Origin: Vitrella brassicaformis
Lineage: Eukaryota; Sar; Vitrellaceae
Direction of reading: 5' to 3'
Length of the DNA: 64,000 bases
Assembly: GCA_001179505.1 (NCBI GenBank)
Contig: CDMY01000104.1
Span: 62,001 to 126,000, forward strand
In this document: positions 1-12,963 of the stretch, one piece after another
Layout of the letters: each line of letters opens with the position of its first letter
Numbering within the stretch: position 1 is the first letter of the stretch
Program-made: the position numbers and the translations under genes
The notes under the pieces: model-generated
Seen by the model: the letters and a program-made list of their open reading frames with translations, nothing else
What the model was told of the DNA's origin: nothing
The model's database searches: none

Positions 1-1647
1 GGTCAGGTCAGGTCAGGCCTGGCCAGGCTACGTCAATGACACACATGCGTGGTCGAGTGCATGTTGTGTGTGTACGTGTTGCTCGCGCTTCATGTTACTG
101 AACTGGATGCCGAGTCAGCACACGTACCATATTGGGGCTGGCAGCCCCTCTGGTCCTTTGGCCACACTGAAGGGAGCACTGCTGCTGCTGCTGCAACGGC
201 CGCTGCGGCAGATGCATGATGGGCGGGGGGGTGAAGGGCGGGAGCTTGTGCTGCCTGTCAGCCCCGCACATTGGCAGTGGCGGCGGTTAGGGGAGATTGG
301 GGAGTGCCACGCGTAGACACGCCACCTGCAGGGCCAGACAAGGACACGCATCCATCCATCCATCAGCAGGCAGTGAGCCACCACCCGACCCGTCTGTGTG
401 TCTGCGTACCATTAGAGAGGGCGATGAGGTGGCAGAAGCGCCAAGGATAGCTGGCAGATGCTTGCAACTCAAGGCACCCACACTAAGCCCACCCATCAGA
501 CGCACACACGCGTAGTCTGTCGCTGCGGCAGGAGCCCAGCACAAAAACCTGCAGACACGACACGACACACGTGGATCCGGAAGACCTCCTGTCCCTGCCC
601 GCCCGCCTGCCTGCCTGCCTGCCTGCCTTCTTGTCTGCCTGCCCACACCTGGAGATGCCTGTCGTCAGTGCTTAGCCAGCCACCACATTCATCCTACTTA
701 CTCAACCCGGCTGCTCCGCGAGATGGAGAGAGAAAGATGCCATGACGCCCATCACCGTGCACGCGTCATGAGCGGCATGTGAGGGGCTGCAGGCAGGAAG
801 CCGACTGGCTGTGTGTGGCCTCAACGAACTGCGTCACCAACAGATCTGATGTCCGGAGAAGGCAATACATTCAGTTTTTTGTGAGCATCTGCGCTTGCTG
901 ACCGACTTGGGAAGACGAGATGCCATCGAGTGCTTGCGCAGATTTCAATCCTCCGAAAGCGAGCTTGGAAAAAAGAACGGTTTCACAGGGCCACAGCTCT
1001 GGCTTATTTTCCTCCCTCGGCGGTTTTCCTGCGTCACCACAGGCTCTGCCGCTCTTCCTGTACGTGAGCCTTTCCCCTTTTTCCCCGCTGCGTGTTCCCC
1101 GCCATGGCGCGCTAGCGATTTGTCGAGGGACAAGCCACAGTTTTCTGATTTGGTGAGCTCGGCCCCTACCGGACGAAAGGAAGCGGTCATCAGAGGTCCG
1201 ACGTACGTACGCACACCCACGACTGAGAGATCTGACGGGTGAGCCCAAAAGGGAGGGTCGATCGAGGAAGCGGAGGCGGGAGGGGGCCACAGGGGTAGAT
1301 CTAGGCAGAGGGGGTGGGTGTGAGGGGCGGGGAGGGCTGGGGAGGCGTGTGGGTGCGTGTGCGTGACGACCGGAGCGAGATGTTGTGTCTATCTCTGTGT
1401 GGTTTTCGGTGTGGGTAGGTACCTAGGTATACTGGTGTGGGTATCCCTTTCGCATCAAGGTAGCGAAGCTGAAGGCTTCACGGGGCGTCCGCTCGACGGT
1501 ACGCACATTCCGCTCACGACCAGACGACACGTGTTCGTTGACAAATGTGGCCTGCTTGTCTGTGTCTGTCTGTCGCCTCTGTCAGGTTAGGAGGGTCAGT
1601 AGTTGCAGCTCGTCGCGCCTTGCCGCGCTCCCAGTAGCTCCCCAGCC
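1..1647. other. No gene recognised; region upstream of the CCCH gene
   Basis: I see no credible coding exon on either strand. The open frames here are short and dominated by low-complexity stretches. The stretch begins with a short GGTCA tandem and contains small CCTG and ATCC repeats. The part next to 1648 may hold the promoter and 5' UTR of the CCCH gene, but no specific element is recognisable. Confidence 0.6.
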
Positions 1648-3483
1648 ATGCCGAAGGAGCACATCCTGATAGAGCGCTATGCCAAGACGAAGCTGTGTCC
1701 CTTCCAGCCGCAGGGCAAGTGCAAGAAGGGAGACAAATGCAAATACGCCCACAGCACCGACGAACTCAGACCCATGCCCGGTGCGTGGCTGGACCTGACT
1801 GACCTGGAACACAACACAACACAACACAACACAAAGCACAACACGCCATACCACAGCCAGACAGACGGAGCGATGGATGGATGGATGTGCCTCTCTCTCT
1901 CTCTCTCTGTGTATGTGTGTGTGTGTGTGTGTGTGTGGTGATGGATCCGTCAGATCTGCGCAAGACCAAGATGTGTGTCCGTTTCATGGAGGGCGGCTGC
2001 AACGACCAGTTCTGCAACTTCGCCCACTCGGCCGAGGAGCTCCGCGCCACTCCCGACCTCTTCAAGACCGCCATCTGCCCCAAGTGGCAACGCGGCGAGT
2101 GCAGAAACCCCGACTGCAGATACGCACACGGCGAGATGGAGCTGAGGCCACGCGCCACACTCGAGGCCAGCCAGAACCTCCCCGTCGACAACACGCGCCT
2201 GCAGCCGCATGCGACGTTTGCCGGAGGGGCGACTCTGCGTGAGTTCGCCAATGCGAGCAACAGCGGGATGACGCCCAACCCCTGGAGCCCTTTCGACGGC
2301 TCCCGGCCGCTGGTGAATGTGTCGGCGCTGCCGGCCCGCCAGCGGGCCAACTCGTCGGTGACGTCAAGTCCTGGGTTTGGAGCTGAGTCGCCATGCAGCC
2401 TCTTCTCCGTCGACGCCATCACCGCCCTCACATCTGGCAACGGCCATGGGAATGGAAACGCAGCCGCCACTGTCACAGCTGTCGTCGCACCCCCCTACCC
2501 CCCGCCGCGACCCACACCCACACCCACACCCGCACCGGTCCCCGCCGCCCCGACGCACAGCTACCCCACCACACAAGATGTGGTGGCACAGCCCATGAAC
2601 CTGGCGAGCGTGCAGGGAGGCCTCTTCAGCAGCGGCCATCACCAGCACCACCAGCAGCAGCCTCAGGGTGTCTCGCGTCCCCAGTGTGGCGGAGGCGTCC
2701 ACACCAATGGCGGCGGGATGCTCTCGCCCTCGCTCGCCTCGCAGTTTTCGACCGCCAGCACGTCGGTCAGCCGGCCGCCCCCCATCCCCACCCATCCACC
2801 ACGATTCATGTCCCCGGAGCTCGGCACCCCGCCCCCGGAGCCTCTCTTCTCCCACCACTCGCAATGGGTCGATGAGTCCTCGTCGCGTTCGAGCGTTGCC
2901 GAGGCCGAGCCGGAGCTGCTCGACGCTGAGGCGGCGAGTGAGGGCTCCACGCGTGAGGGCACAGAGGGCGGCGGTGCGGGCGGGGTGAGTGTCAGCCTGC
3001 CGTTCCTCGACAGCCTGGCGGGGCCGCGGGGGACGCTGTGGCTGAGCCATCCGAAGGGCGAGATAGATGAGGGCAGTGGTCGCGCTGGTGCTGGTGCTGG
3101 TGCGGCGGGTTGCGGACCCGAGGGCGGTCCGTCAATGGAGAGGAGCGAGTTTGTGGCGATGGCGATGTCGCGTCAGTTCCGGGCGGAGGAAGGGCACCAC
3201 CAGCCCCACCACCATCAGCCCCACCACCAGCCGCAGCCGCAGCATGGGGCGTACGAGAGGGGATGCTACAGCAACAACCGTCACAGCAACAGGCCACACC
3301 AGAAACCGGTGAGGGGGAAACGAGCAAGGCAAGGAAGGAAGAGGACAGTGTGTGTATCCTGTGAGTGCACTGCACTGTGTGTATTGATTGTGTGCTCCGT
3401 ATGTATGTCTCATTGTTCAGTTGGTGGAGTTCCGTGGCTCGCGCATGCCTGCTTGGTCGCACTTTGACGCCAGCAGGAACTGA
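1648..3483 (+). CDS. Tandem triple CCCH zinc-finger protein, predicted RNA-binding
   Basis: Three exons: 1648-1780, 1954-3308 and 3421-3483. All phases close, giving a 516-residue protein. Three CCCH fingers sit at residues 17-35 (C-x7-C-x5-C-x3-H), 52-69 and 86-103 (both C-x7-C-x4-C-x3-H). Each is preceded by a KT-x-C lead-in (KTKLC, KTKMC, KTAIC) and the first two are followed by a D/E-E-L-R motif. This resembles the tristetraprolin-type lead-in known from mRNA-binding CCCH proteins. The remaining 410 residues are low-complexity, rich in Pro, Ser, Gly, His and Gln, and probably disordered. The last exon adds a short basic/aromatic tail ending in DASRN. The first finger lies on a separate exon from the other two. 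A role in cytoplasmic mRNA binding or stability is inferred from the family; nothing here identifies a target. Confidence 0.88.
1891..1938. repeat. (CT)n(GT)n dinucleotide tract in intron 1 of the CCCH gene
   Basis: A CT run passes directly into a GT run that ends about 15 bases before the 3' splice site at 1953. It stands where a polypyrimidine tract would be expected. Confidence 0.9.
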
Positions 3484-3781
3484 CTGACATGACTGACTTG
3501 CACACTCATCCAGGTCAGTTTACAAATGGCTGGATGGATGGATGAATGGCTGGATATGGATGCTGACATCACCCACCCGGACGATCTCACGATTTCACTG
3601 ATATGCTCTCTCTCCTGTCTGTCTGTTTTGTGCAGACGGGCACGGGCAGGCGTCTATGTGTTCGCTTGTTGTCATCGAATCGAGTGTTCGAGCGATTGAG
3701 CGAGGGAGCTGCGGTCGGTGTGCATCCATCGACCCCCTGGCAGCCACCTTTCTTTCGTAATTTTCTCGCGAGAGGAGGAGT

Positions 3782-3807
3782 CAGACAGACAGACAGACAG
3801 ACAGACA
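3782..3807. repeat. (CAGA)n tetranucleotide microsatellite
   Basis: About six perfect units, followed by CCCG, CCCA and ATCC runs up to about 3870. It is a compound microsatellite typical of this window. Confidence 0.9.
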
Positions 3808-4444
3808 CCCGCCCGCCCGCCCCCGCCTGCATCCAACCCACCCACCCACCCATCCATCCATCCCTGCCTGCGTGCCTGCCGGTCTGTGTGAGTATCCACA
3901 CGTACGTCCATATCCATCCACCCAACCATCGGTACACATATTACATCGGTGTGTCCATCTGCATCCTGAGAGGGCAGGGGAGGGAGGGGGGGGGGGCGAA
4001 TGAATGAATGAATGGATGGATGGAGAGAGGCACGGCGCCACGTGTGTGTTGGTTTGTCGGTTGGTTGGTGTTGGTGGTCTGATTGGGGTCGGGAAGGAGC
4101 CAGCCGTCCGCCTGTGCGTTTGTTGTACTGTGTTGGGAGATGGAGAGGGAGGGGGTGGGGGCAGGTGTGATTGTGTGTTTGCGTGGTTTTCTCTCCGCCT
4201 GTCCGGAGGCCTGCCTGCCTGCCTGCCTCCATTTAAGGAGGACAATGGCGCGCCCGGCACGGCAGCGATGGATGGATGGATGGAGTCGGTGGTCAGTCGG
4301 CTGTTCGGTGGCTGTGGTGGGCGCTGTGGTTGGTTCGGGCGGTCGCGTGGCTGTTTTTCTGACAGCGGGCCTTTTCAGCCTTTTGATTGATTGGCCCACA
4401 GTTTTCACGCCTACACCCACTCATATCATCCCATGTCACACCTT

Positions 4445-4465
4445 CACACACACACACACACACAC
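4445..4465. repeat. (CA)n dinucleotide microsatellite
   Basis: About ten uninterrupted CA units in the gene-free region. Confidence 0.9.
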
Positions 4466-4954
4466 GCTTTTCTGCTCGCCTTTCGGGCGTGCCATCCATC
4501 AACACATACATCACATCCACAAATGTGCATGTCCACGTCCATGTCTGTGCCACACACCACACCACACCAACACATGCCGTTGCATATCATATCATATCAT
4601 TCCATTCCATTGCATGTCACGCCATCACACATTATCCTGTGAGTGAGTGAGTGACTGGCCACGTTTTGCCGAGAAGTCAGAGACGGACACCCAGACAGAC
4701 ACAGACAGTCGATTTCGATTTTTCCGCCCCTCTCGTTCTGCCTTCCGCTTCTCAGAGAGGGAGCTAGGTACATGCCATGCCATGCCACACCATGCCATGC
4801 CACCCTCACCCCCTCCCTGCTCTCATCCCAACCAACCAACACATGACAATATGGTGGATGGTGGAGGGAGGGAGGGAGGGAGGTGCGGTTGCACGACTCA
4901 CCTCACTCACATGGGTTTTCCTGCCTACACACGTACACACATACATACGCAGAC

Positions 4955-4979
4955 GTGGATGGATGGATGGATGGATGGT
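4955..4979. repeat. (GGAT)n tetranucleotide microsatellite
   Basis: Six GGAT units. The same motif recurs many times in this window, both between genes and inside introns, for example near 4263, 5376, 16261 and 24051. Confidence 0.9.
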
Positions 4980-5124
4980 CGTATTTGCTGTCGTGTGTGC
5001 ATCCACGTGGCATCGCATCCATGATGGTTTGTCGGTGGTGCGGCGAGGTGTGGTGTGGTGTGTGTGTCGGGCGTGTGCGGTGTTTGGTGTCTGGTGAGTG
5101 AGAGGGGCGGAGGCCGGGTTGTTT

Positions 5125-5160
5125 TCCCTTCCCTCCCTCCCTCCCTCCCTCCCTCCCTCC
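5125..5160. repeat. (CCCT)n polypyrimidine microsatellite
   Basis: About eight CCCT units form a pure pyrimidine strand of about 36 bases. Confidence 0.9.
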
Positions 5161-5676
5161 GTCGACGCTTCCCTTTGTCCTTTGTCTGTCTCATTCTTTT
5201 CGTGTCGTTTTGATTTTCCCCACTAATTGGGTCCGAGTCAGGCAGGAAGGTGGGAGGTTTGTGTGATCGTTTCTGTGTTCCCATTGTATCTATGCTGAGC
5301 GCGCGTCGATCGCCCGTAGATGGAGAGAGATACCAACGCCCCACCCACTAAGCGGCCCACTCGCTTGTCTGTTTGATGGATGGATGGATGGAATCATTCG
5401 ATGGGTGATGAGTGGCAGGGGAGCAGGTGCCGACGCCCCTGGCTGGGTGGCTGGCTTTTGTACGTACACACATCCTGCACATGCACACACAACGAACGGC
5501 TGACTGACTGACTGACTGACTCGTCACTCCCTCCCCGATCTGTCTAGTCTATCTGCCTATATATCACGTCACGTGTACATGTATACATGTGCCCATGTGT
5601 TTGTTGATGTATGTCCGTGTGTGATGGTGATGTTGATGGTGGGTCAGCGGGGGGTGTTTCCATATCGCTCTCAGCG

Positions 5677-5700
5677 CGGCCGGTCGGCCGGTCGGCCGCG
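5677..5700. repeat. GC-rich palindromic GGCCGGTC repeat
   Basis: Overlapping GGCCGGTC/GGTCGGCC units bounded by GCGGCC and GGCCGC. The block is close to self-complementary and could form a stable hairpin. No function can be assigned. Confidence 0.7.
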
Positions 5701-8282
5701 TGACGGAGGATCGTGCTGCCCACATGCGTGGTGAAGTAAGTGGATAAATGAGTGATGAGTGATGTCATGACATACGTACCTCGTATATCAGTCAGTCTCC
5801 TGTCTGTCTGTCTGTCTGATTGAATGCATCGCAGCGAGAGAGCCATTCATTCATTCATTCATCTGCACGTCACGTCCATGTGATGTGCGTGTGTGTTGGT
5901 CGGTCCTTATGTGGGTGTGGGTGTGCTGCCTTCTGATCCACCAGTCAATCTGTTGCATCTGTCTCATCTGTCTGTGTGTTTCCCACCACCACTCACTCAC
6001 TCAGTCACTGGCTGGCTGACTGGCTGGCTGGCTGACTGTCTGCCTCTCTCAATCGACATGGAGGGCGCGGCGCGGCGCCGCACTGTTTCCTTCCACCCCG
6101 TCTGTCTGTCTGTCTGTCTGTCTCTTTGCCTTTGCGTGTGTGCGCGCACTCATGACGTGTGTGTTTTCTATCTGTATGGGTATGAATCGGTGGGAGGGTT
6201 CTTTTAAGCAGTGGATGGCGCGGAATCGAATTGCCGGACGTATCTATGGCAATTTCTCTGCTGTCTGCCTGATTCTGTTGTGTTGCATTCTCGTGCTCTC
6301 TCTCTCGGTCCCTCTCTCTTTCGGTGCGTGTGTGCTTCGGTGTGGTGTCTTTGGTGCCATGATTCTCATGCTTTGTCTCTCTCTCTCTCTCTGCTAATGT
6401 GCCGTAGATGACTGACTGCCTTTCGTTTTGTTTTGTGGTGCTCTGCCTGCGTCGACATACTCTTTTTCTTCCCACACTCAGTCTTTTTGTCTTTCCCACC
6501 CTGAAAAAGCCAGCCACATGCACTCGGACCGATGCTGACGTGCACGTGCCTGCCTCCATGGATTGGATGATGATTGGCTACCTCCCATGCCTCCATGCAG
6601 ATGTCACTGACTGACTGACTGACTGGTTGGTTCTGACTGACACGAGTGAACCGGATGACAAAGTTGGGTTGGATGTGTATGGATGCGGCAGATAGACAGA
6701 GGAGGAGGCAAGAGATACATACACACATACATGATGCAGATCCAAGAACAGGGGTGGGGTGGGTGGTTTCAATCCCCACTGAGTCCCGGATCCTCGCTGC
6801 CACTATCTCACGGTGCATTCGGTGATGAAAGGCACTGCCCTGATTGATTGAGCCTTGACGCGTGCACTCCCTCACTCACTCACTCACTGAGACATAGTGT
6901 GATGCACTCACTGCACGCCTCGGAACAGACACACACACACACACACAGAGCAAACAGGACGATGAGTGCATGCATCCGCCTCTGCCTGTCTGCCTATCTA
7001 TCTGTCAAGACGATCGAGTGTTTGTGAATGAATGACGCATGCGCGAGGTTTGCCTCATCTCTCCCTCCGTCTGTCCCTCCGTCTTCTCTGCTGCTGCAGC
7101 CGCTGTACTCTATATATGGTGGGTGGTCACGGTGGTGGCTGTCGGTGAGGAGGGGAGGGAAGCGGGCCTGTCGGTCCGTCCCTCCAGGTCCACAGGGGCC
7201 CTTCCGATCCACCGGCCAGCCACACACCCACACACCCACCCTTATGTATGTGTGTGTGTGTGTGTATACTTAGGTAGGGTACATACGTACGTACATAGCT
7301 CCACACACACTGACTCACATACACAACTACCTGCCTACCGACGTGATTGACGCCCTCCATGAACCACTGCGCTGGGCCGCCTGACCGACAAACAGCACTA
7401 ACTGAATGGATGGATGGAATCAACCAAGCGATGAATGCCTCGCTGCGTCCCTTTCTTGACTGCGCGCGCTGTGGTTGACGCAACGTGGCTCAGCGAAGCG
7501 TCAGGCACAGCTCACGTAGACGAACGAGGGACGCAGGAGGCATTGACACTTCGCTTTGTCTTTCTCTTCCTCGCGAATGAATGAATGAATGGATGCATGA
7601 GTGGTCGGCCGGCTGCTTGATGTCCAACTTAGTGATAAGCGGTCGGGTGTCGATGCCGACGTCTCCACGCCCACAGACAGCCAGTTTTTTACCTGGCTGT
7701 TTGTGTGGGGGCGTTGACGCGGATGTGTCGTGTCCCGCATGGGTGTCAGCTTGTGGGGGATGGGCGGCAGGGGGTCTGTATGGGTCTGTGTGTGTGTGTG
7801 TGAATGAATGAATGAGTGTGTGAGATCAGATGTGTGTATGTATGTAAGTCACTGCTACGTATTTTTCTGACCTATCTGGTGCACCACACCCATCCGAGAG
7901 AGCGTTCCTTTCTATGTATATCTGGCTGGCTGTCTGCCTGTCTGTCTGGCCGGGCGAGTGACTGGGGGAGGGAGGGGGACCACACAGGGAGGGAGGGGGA
8001 CCATCACAACACACGGGCTCGCTCCTCATTTTTGAACACACCACCGAAGAGGTGCCTTTCTCCTTTCCGAGCACCTAGAGACAGACAGACACACCACAAC
8101 GAGGGGGCGGGGAAGTGAGTCAACCACACATGTGCGTACGGTACGTACGGGTTTTAAATCATGGGCAGGGCTTGCTCTTATTGCTGATGCGGTCGCTGCG
8201 TGCTGTCTGGCTGACTGACTGTCGGGGGGGGGGCGAGAGTTCTGCTTGTTGTCCTCTATGCTTGCGTACATTCCCGGTTTGC

Positions 8283-8303
8283 TGTCGGTCGGTCGGTCGG
8301 TCG
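8283..8303. repeat. (CGGT)n tetranucleotide microsatellite
   Basis: Five CGGT/GGTC units. A second tract of the same motif lies at about 8474-8498. Confidence 0.85.
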
Positions 8304-9005
8304 TTTGATGCGGTTTGATGCTGCACACTCGCCTCCACGCCTTCATTCTTCCAATCTCGCCATGCCATGCCATGCCATCCCACTCGTACATGTGCGTGTA
8401 TCCCTCTCTTTCTATCTGCCCCGTTGGTCGATGTCCGTACTTGCTGACTGACATGTTTGGTGGGTGCTGACTGTCGGTCGCTCGGTCGGTCGGTCGCCGG
8501 ATACTTTCTCCGTTCGTCGTATATCTGTCTGTCTGTGTGTCTGGAGAGAGATAAGGCAACGCAACACGACTGACTCATAACGAGAGTATGGATTTTCCCG
8601 GACCCATACACTACACAAACACTTATGACTTTGTGTGTATCCATCTCTGCAACCTGGATTGGATGCCTGTGTGGTCGACAGAGCGCGATCGAGTGACGTT
8701 TTTCCCGGAGTGAGTGGAGAGGGGAGGGGGGACGGGTGAACGCATGATGCCGGGCTCATGTCTCTCCTTCTTCGCTCCCTTTCCCAATTTTAGCCTACAG
8801 GTAGGACTTTTTCCTCCGCGCGTCCGTCACCCACTTTTCCTTCCCTCGCCGGCCCCCCCTTTATGCCTTTTGTGGCTCACTTGCCGACTCACTCCTTCAC
8901 TCACCGAGGGGAGGTTTGTCCTCCCCATGCACTCATTCCCTGTCGCCCCAGCAATGTCCTGGCGTTTGTTCGTGGATGGATGGATGAATGGATTGTGCGT
9001 GTCGG

Positions 9006-9038
9006 TCGTGTCGTGTCGTGTCGTGTCGTGTCGTGTCT
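9006..9038. repeat. (TCGTG)n pentanucleotide microsatellite
   Basis: About six perfect TCGTG units. This is the clearest non-tetranucleotide, non-dinucleotide microsatellite in the gene-free region. Confidence 0.9.
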
Positions 9039-10144
9039 GGGAGGGGCGTCTTCGTCTTGTCCTGTCTCGTGCGTGCATACAGTTTCGTGGCTGTCTCGGT
9101 GGGACGTTGGCGGTCGATCGACTGACTGACTGACGGACGGACGGACGGACGGGTGAATTGGATTGAATTGAATTGGATTGGCTTGGCAAGGCAGGCGGGC
9201 GGGCTGGCTCGAAGCGCATTCTGCTTTTTCCGGCCTCATCGACGGTTCGGTTCGTCGGGTCTCATGATGACCGACCAACCGGCCGCCAGATCTGGCCATG
9301 GTCACCATTTTTGAGTTGACATCAAGGAATGCGGCGTTCGAGGGCCTGCATTGCATGCCGGCATGCGGGACACGAGTGGAGACGGGGAGAGAAGTGGGGA
9401 AAAGGAAGTCGGTCGACAATACTTGATGGGCTTGTTTTCTGACTGTTTTCTGACTGGTCTTTTGTTGGTTGTCTGCCTGCCTGCCTGCGTGACCGATCAA
9501 GAGAGATGAGGTGAGAGAGTGTGACGAGATGAGAGGGGCAGAGAGCGATTGTGAGTGATTGAACCTGATTGACGAGAACAATGCGGGTGTCCTGTCGCGT
9601 GACGGTACTCGAGATGACCTTGTCTTGCTGCCGGGGGGTTCGTCTGTGCCGTCCCGGCTCTTCACGCAAGATAGCACACTGGTACGGCCGTGTGTTGATC
9701 TGACGTGGAGTGCAGGGTGGGCACATGGGCGCACACGCCCCAGCAAGTGAGGCTGAGAAGAGACGTGTCAGTGTACGCTGATTGAAAGACTCTATTTGCT
9801 TTTAAGACTATGTGGATGCGTCCGTACATGCACCATCAACACATTACACGTCATCATACAGTGAGTACGCAATCGTGTGTGTGACTGTTTGTCTCGCTTC
9901 CAACACGTATACACAACAAATGTGTGAAACACCCCCCACTAATATTAAACTCTACCACATAGACGCACACCCTCCCTACCATCACACACTCAACTCCTCT
10001 CCTTCACACCCTCCTCCCTGTCTGACGTACCCAAAGCAAGCCAACAGAGAGCCTCTTTCCTGCCTGTCTCTCCCTGCACCCACACCCCCAAGGCTGACTC
10101 GCCGGCTGGCTGCCCTCTGTGTCGGTCGGCCGAAGGAGTGCCAA

Positions 10145-12963
10145 TCAACCTTTCCTCGTGCTGCGTCGACGCTGCTTCGTCTTCATGGGCGGTGCCTCGA
10201 ACGCCAAAAAATCCTCAGCAGCTTGCGAGTCATCCCATGCCACGCGCAACGGGATGGGTATGGCCTCCAACACCTCCTCACCCACACGCAGAGGCAGCCG
10301 CCTCCCCACCATGATGTCGTCGCTCGTCGTTTCAGGTTCAGGCTGCCGCTCGCTGGCCTGCATGACGGTCTCCAGGTACTGCAGCCTGGCTCTTTGCTCA
10401 GCCTGCCTCCGGATCATTTTCCGCTGCTCCTGCTGGAAGAGTGCGTCAGCCTCGCTGTCTCGCGTGCTGTTGGAGCGCGTGCGCTCCGCCTGGCGCAAAG
10501 GCACACTTTTGCTCTCAACCTGAAGACCAACACACACCCACGTGCGTGTCTCGCGCGCGCGCGTGTGTGTGGTTGGGCTACCTTGTCAGCACATGGAGGC
10601 TCCGCGACTTCATCCATGGACGGGAAGGACGGCAGCTTCTCATCAGCATAGATTGCACTGGTCGCCCGGTCCACCCGTCGCGATGCATCAGGGGGCCGCT
10701 CCGCATCATCCACAGCCCTCCCTACTCCTTCATGGACCTCAGCAATTTGCTCCTCAGCAATTTGCTGTTGTTGTGCCTCAGCAATTTGCTCCTGCAGCTT
10801 CTGCACTTGGTTCTGCAGTGTGTCTATCGTCTGCACGGCCATGGCGTTCTGCGAATACAGATCTTGAATCGCCAGACAGAAAGGAGGGGATGGACACGTT
10901 TTGTCAGTGTTATACGGCCGTATACGCACCCGAATGGTGGCCTCGGCTGTCTGTGAGTCCACGGTGAATGCCTGCAGCTGTTTGTGTGCATCAGACAGGG
11001 CTCTCTCCCTCTCCGACGACACCTCCTACATACATGCATACATACACACATATATCAGCACCCAGAATCACCCGTCCGTCACTTGTCTGCGTGCATGCCC
11101 CATCCATCCCCCTACCTTGACGTGTTTCAGATCTTCGGTCAGTTGTGATATTTCTCTCTCGTGTTCTGCCTCGTGAGACTCCTGCTGGTGTCTCTCGTCT
11201 GCAAGAGCCTTCTCGAGGGCTTTCTTGTCCTTGTCGTGCTGGGCATCCCTCTCCTCGGTTTTCTTGACGGCCTCATGTGCCTCTTCCAGCTGCTGTCGTG
11301 TCTCGGCTAGCTGAACCTGCAACAAAGGAAACAGAGATGCGTAATGAGCAGCAGTAAGAAAAAGAAATGCCTGCACCATTAGCGCTGCAGTCTCAGCATT
11401 CTTCCCACTGAGCTCTCCCGCCGCTGCTCTACTTGCGAACTCCCTCTCTTCCACCAGAGAAGCTATCTGTGCCTCAGCTTGCTTGAATCTAACTAAGAGG
11501 TCTTCACGGTCTGTAGTCAACCTCCTTTTCTCTTCCTCAAGTTGGGCGGCTTTGTTTTCCAAGGATGCGATCTGTCGCTTCAATTCAGCCATGTCTCCTT
11601 CCGCCGCACTTGCCATTCTCCTCTGGTCTTTTTCCAGTTCTTGCATCCGCCCTTGCCACCCTCTCTCAAGGCGTCTCTTCTCCTCTGCATGCTGAGCGTC
11701 TGCATGCTGAGCGTCCTCCCCTTGGAGAGCTTCCTTCCATTGGGCCTTTTCCCGCTCATACAGTGCCTCCTTTGCAGATGATGTCCTGGTCAGCTCTTCC
11801 AGTTTCGATGCCAATGTCTTGTCTTTGGCTGTGATATCCCTCTGCAGGTGAGCCACTGTGTCTGAGAGACGGGCGTTTTCTTCTCGTTGGTGTTCCTGCA
11901 TTTCCTGGTGCGATGCTGTGGCCTGCTCCAAAGCACGGTCCGCCTTTGCCAGGGCTTCCCGGGTTGTCTCTTCTTTCTTCTTGATAGCCTCTAGCTCGCC
12001 GCAAAGCGACGTCTGAATCCGCTTCAGCCGTGCATTTGTCTCGGTAGCCTCTGAAAGCTCCTTGAGTTTTTCCGCGACCTCTCTCTCAAGCGTTGTCACC
12101 ATAGAGGCCTGCCCCACCATTTCGCTGTGGCACTGCTGCAGTGTAGCCTCGAGTATGCTGATGTTCTGGATGGCGACGGAACCCCTGTCGGTCTCTTCCT
12201 TAGTAGCCGCAAGCTCACCCCTCAGCACCGCCATATCGTCCTTCAAGCGCTCATGGAGGGCCTTCAGCGCATGATGGGCATCTCTCTCCCCCTGCAGGCA
12301 GGCTTTTGTCATGTCCAGTTGATGCTGCAGCTCTGGAAGCGCATTCACGCGACCTCGATGAGTGGTTTGCTTCTGAGTCGTGTTCTCCTGTTGGCGGAAG
12401 TCTTCCTCGAGGGAGGCCAGTGTCTGCTTCCATCGCCGCTCTTTCGCGTCGTTCTGTTGTCTTGTCGCCTTGTATTGAGAGCCCAACTGGATGTACTCGC
12501 GCCGGATATTGTTTGCCTCCTGAGTCTTCTCGATGAGGGCCTGTGTCTTCTCTAGCAGGCTGTCCTCCAGCTGGTCACACTTGGTATACGATGCCGAGAG
12601 CTCGTCCTTCAGCTGACGACTAGCCTCGACGAGGTCATTTTCATCCGACTCATTGGCCATTTGAATCCTCCCATCCATAGCATTGCCGTCCTCCTCAGCC
12701 TGCCGTCTTGCGATTCGTCCTGGCGTCCCCGAAGAAGGAAGAGTCTTGGAGCGTCGCTGCTGATACTCCTCCTTGGCTGCTGCAGAGGATAGCTGCTGTT
12801 GCAGCATTGCAATCTGCCGTGTCTGCTGCCGTACAAGCGCATCTGACGACCGAAGAACACGGTGAAGCTGCCGGTTCTGTGTCTGCAAGTCCGGTATGTG
12901 GGCAGAGGGGGCCGGAGAGAACAGAGATGCAGGTACAGCGGCGGAAGTGTTGGAGGTATCCAT
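10145..12963 (-). CDS. Long coiled-coil protein of unknown function
   Basis: Five exons, in transcription order 12963-11377, 11316-11116, 11025-10930, 10848-10582 and 10519-10145. All junctions are in phase 0 and the total is 841 residues. The first about 120 residues are Ser/Ala/Pro-rich. From about residue 120 to 650 the chain is an almost unbroken heptad-rich Glu/Lys/Gln/Leu/Ala helix, as in myosin-tail or centrosomal coiled coils. A QIAE-rich heptad segment follows on exon 4, and the C-terminus is basic, ending in KQRRRSTRKG. No enzymatic motif is visible. The first intron is 60 bases and is also open in frame, so retention would add 20 residues. Basal-body, cytoskeletal or tethering roles are possible but not shown. 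It is transcribed divergently from the methyltransferase gene starting at 13225. Confidence 0.88.

Larger units (their letters stand above)
3484..10144. other. 6.7 kb gene-free, microsatellite-rich intergenic region
   Basis: No exon with coding character or a splice-consistent frame was found on either strand. The open frames are translations of simple repeats such as SLSLSL, THTHTH and DRQTDRQ. The sequence is packed with short tetranucleotide tracts (TGGA, TCTG/CAGA, TGAC, CGGT, AATG, CCCT), CA/GT runs and one TCGTG pentamer run. Small RNA genes or untranslated exons cannot be excluded by eye. Confidence 0.65.

Noticed and set aside
6005-6875. Long minus-strand open frames
   Set aside because: They are translations of GAGA, CA and CAGA tracts ([18 protein letters not shown]) with no splice support.
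8026-9746. Several minus-strand frames up to 281 codons
   Set aside because: Low-complexity Ser/Arg/His/Thr composition from simple repeats, no domain and no consistent exon structure.
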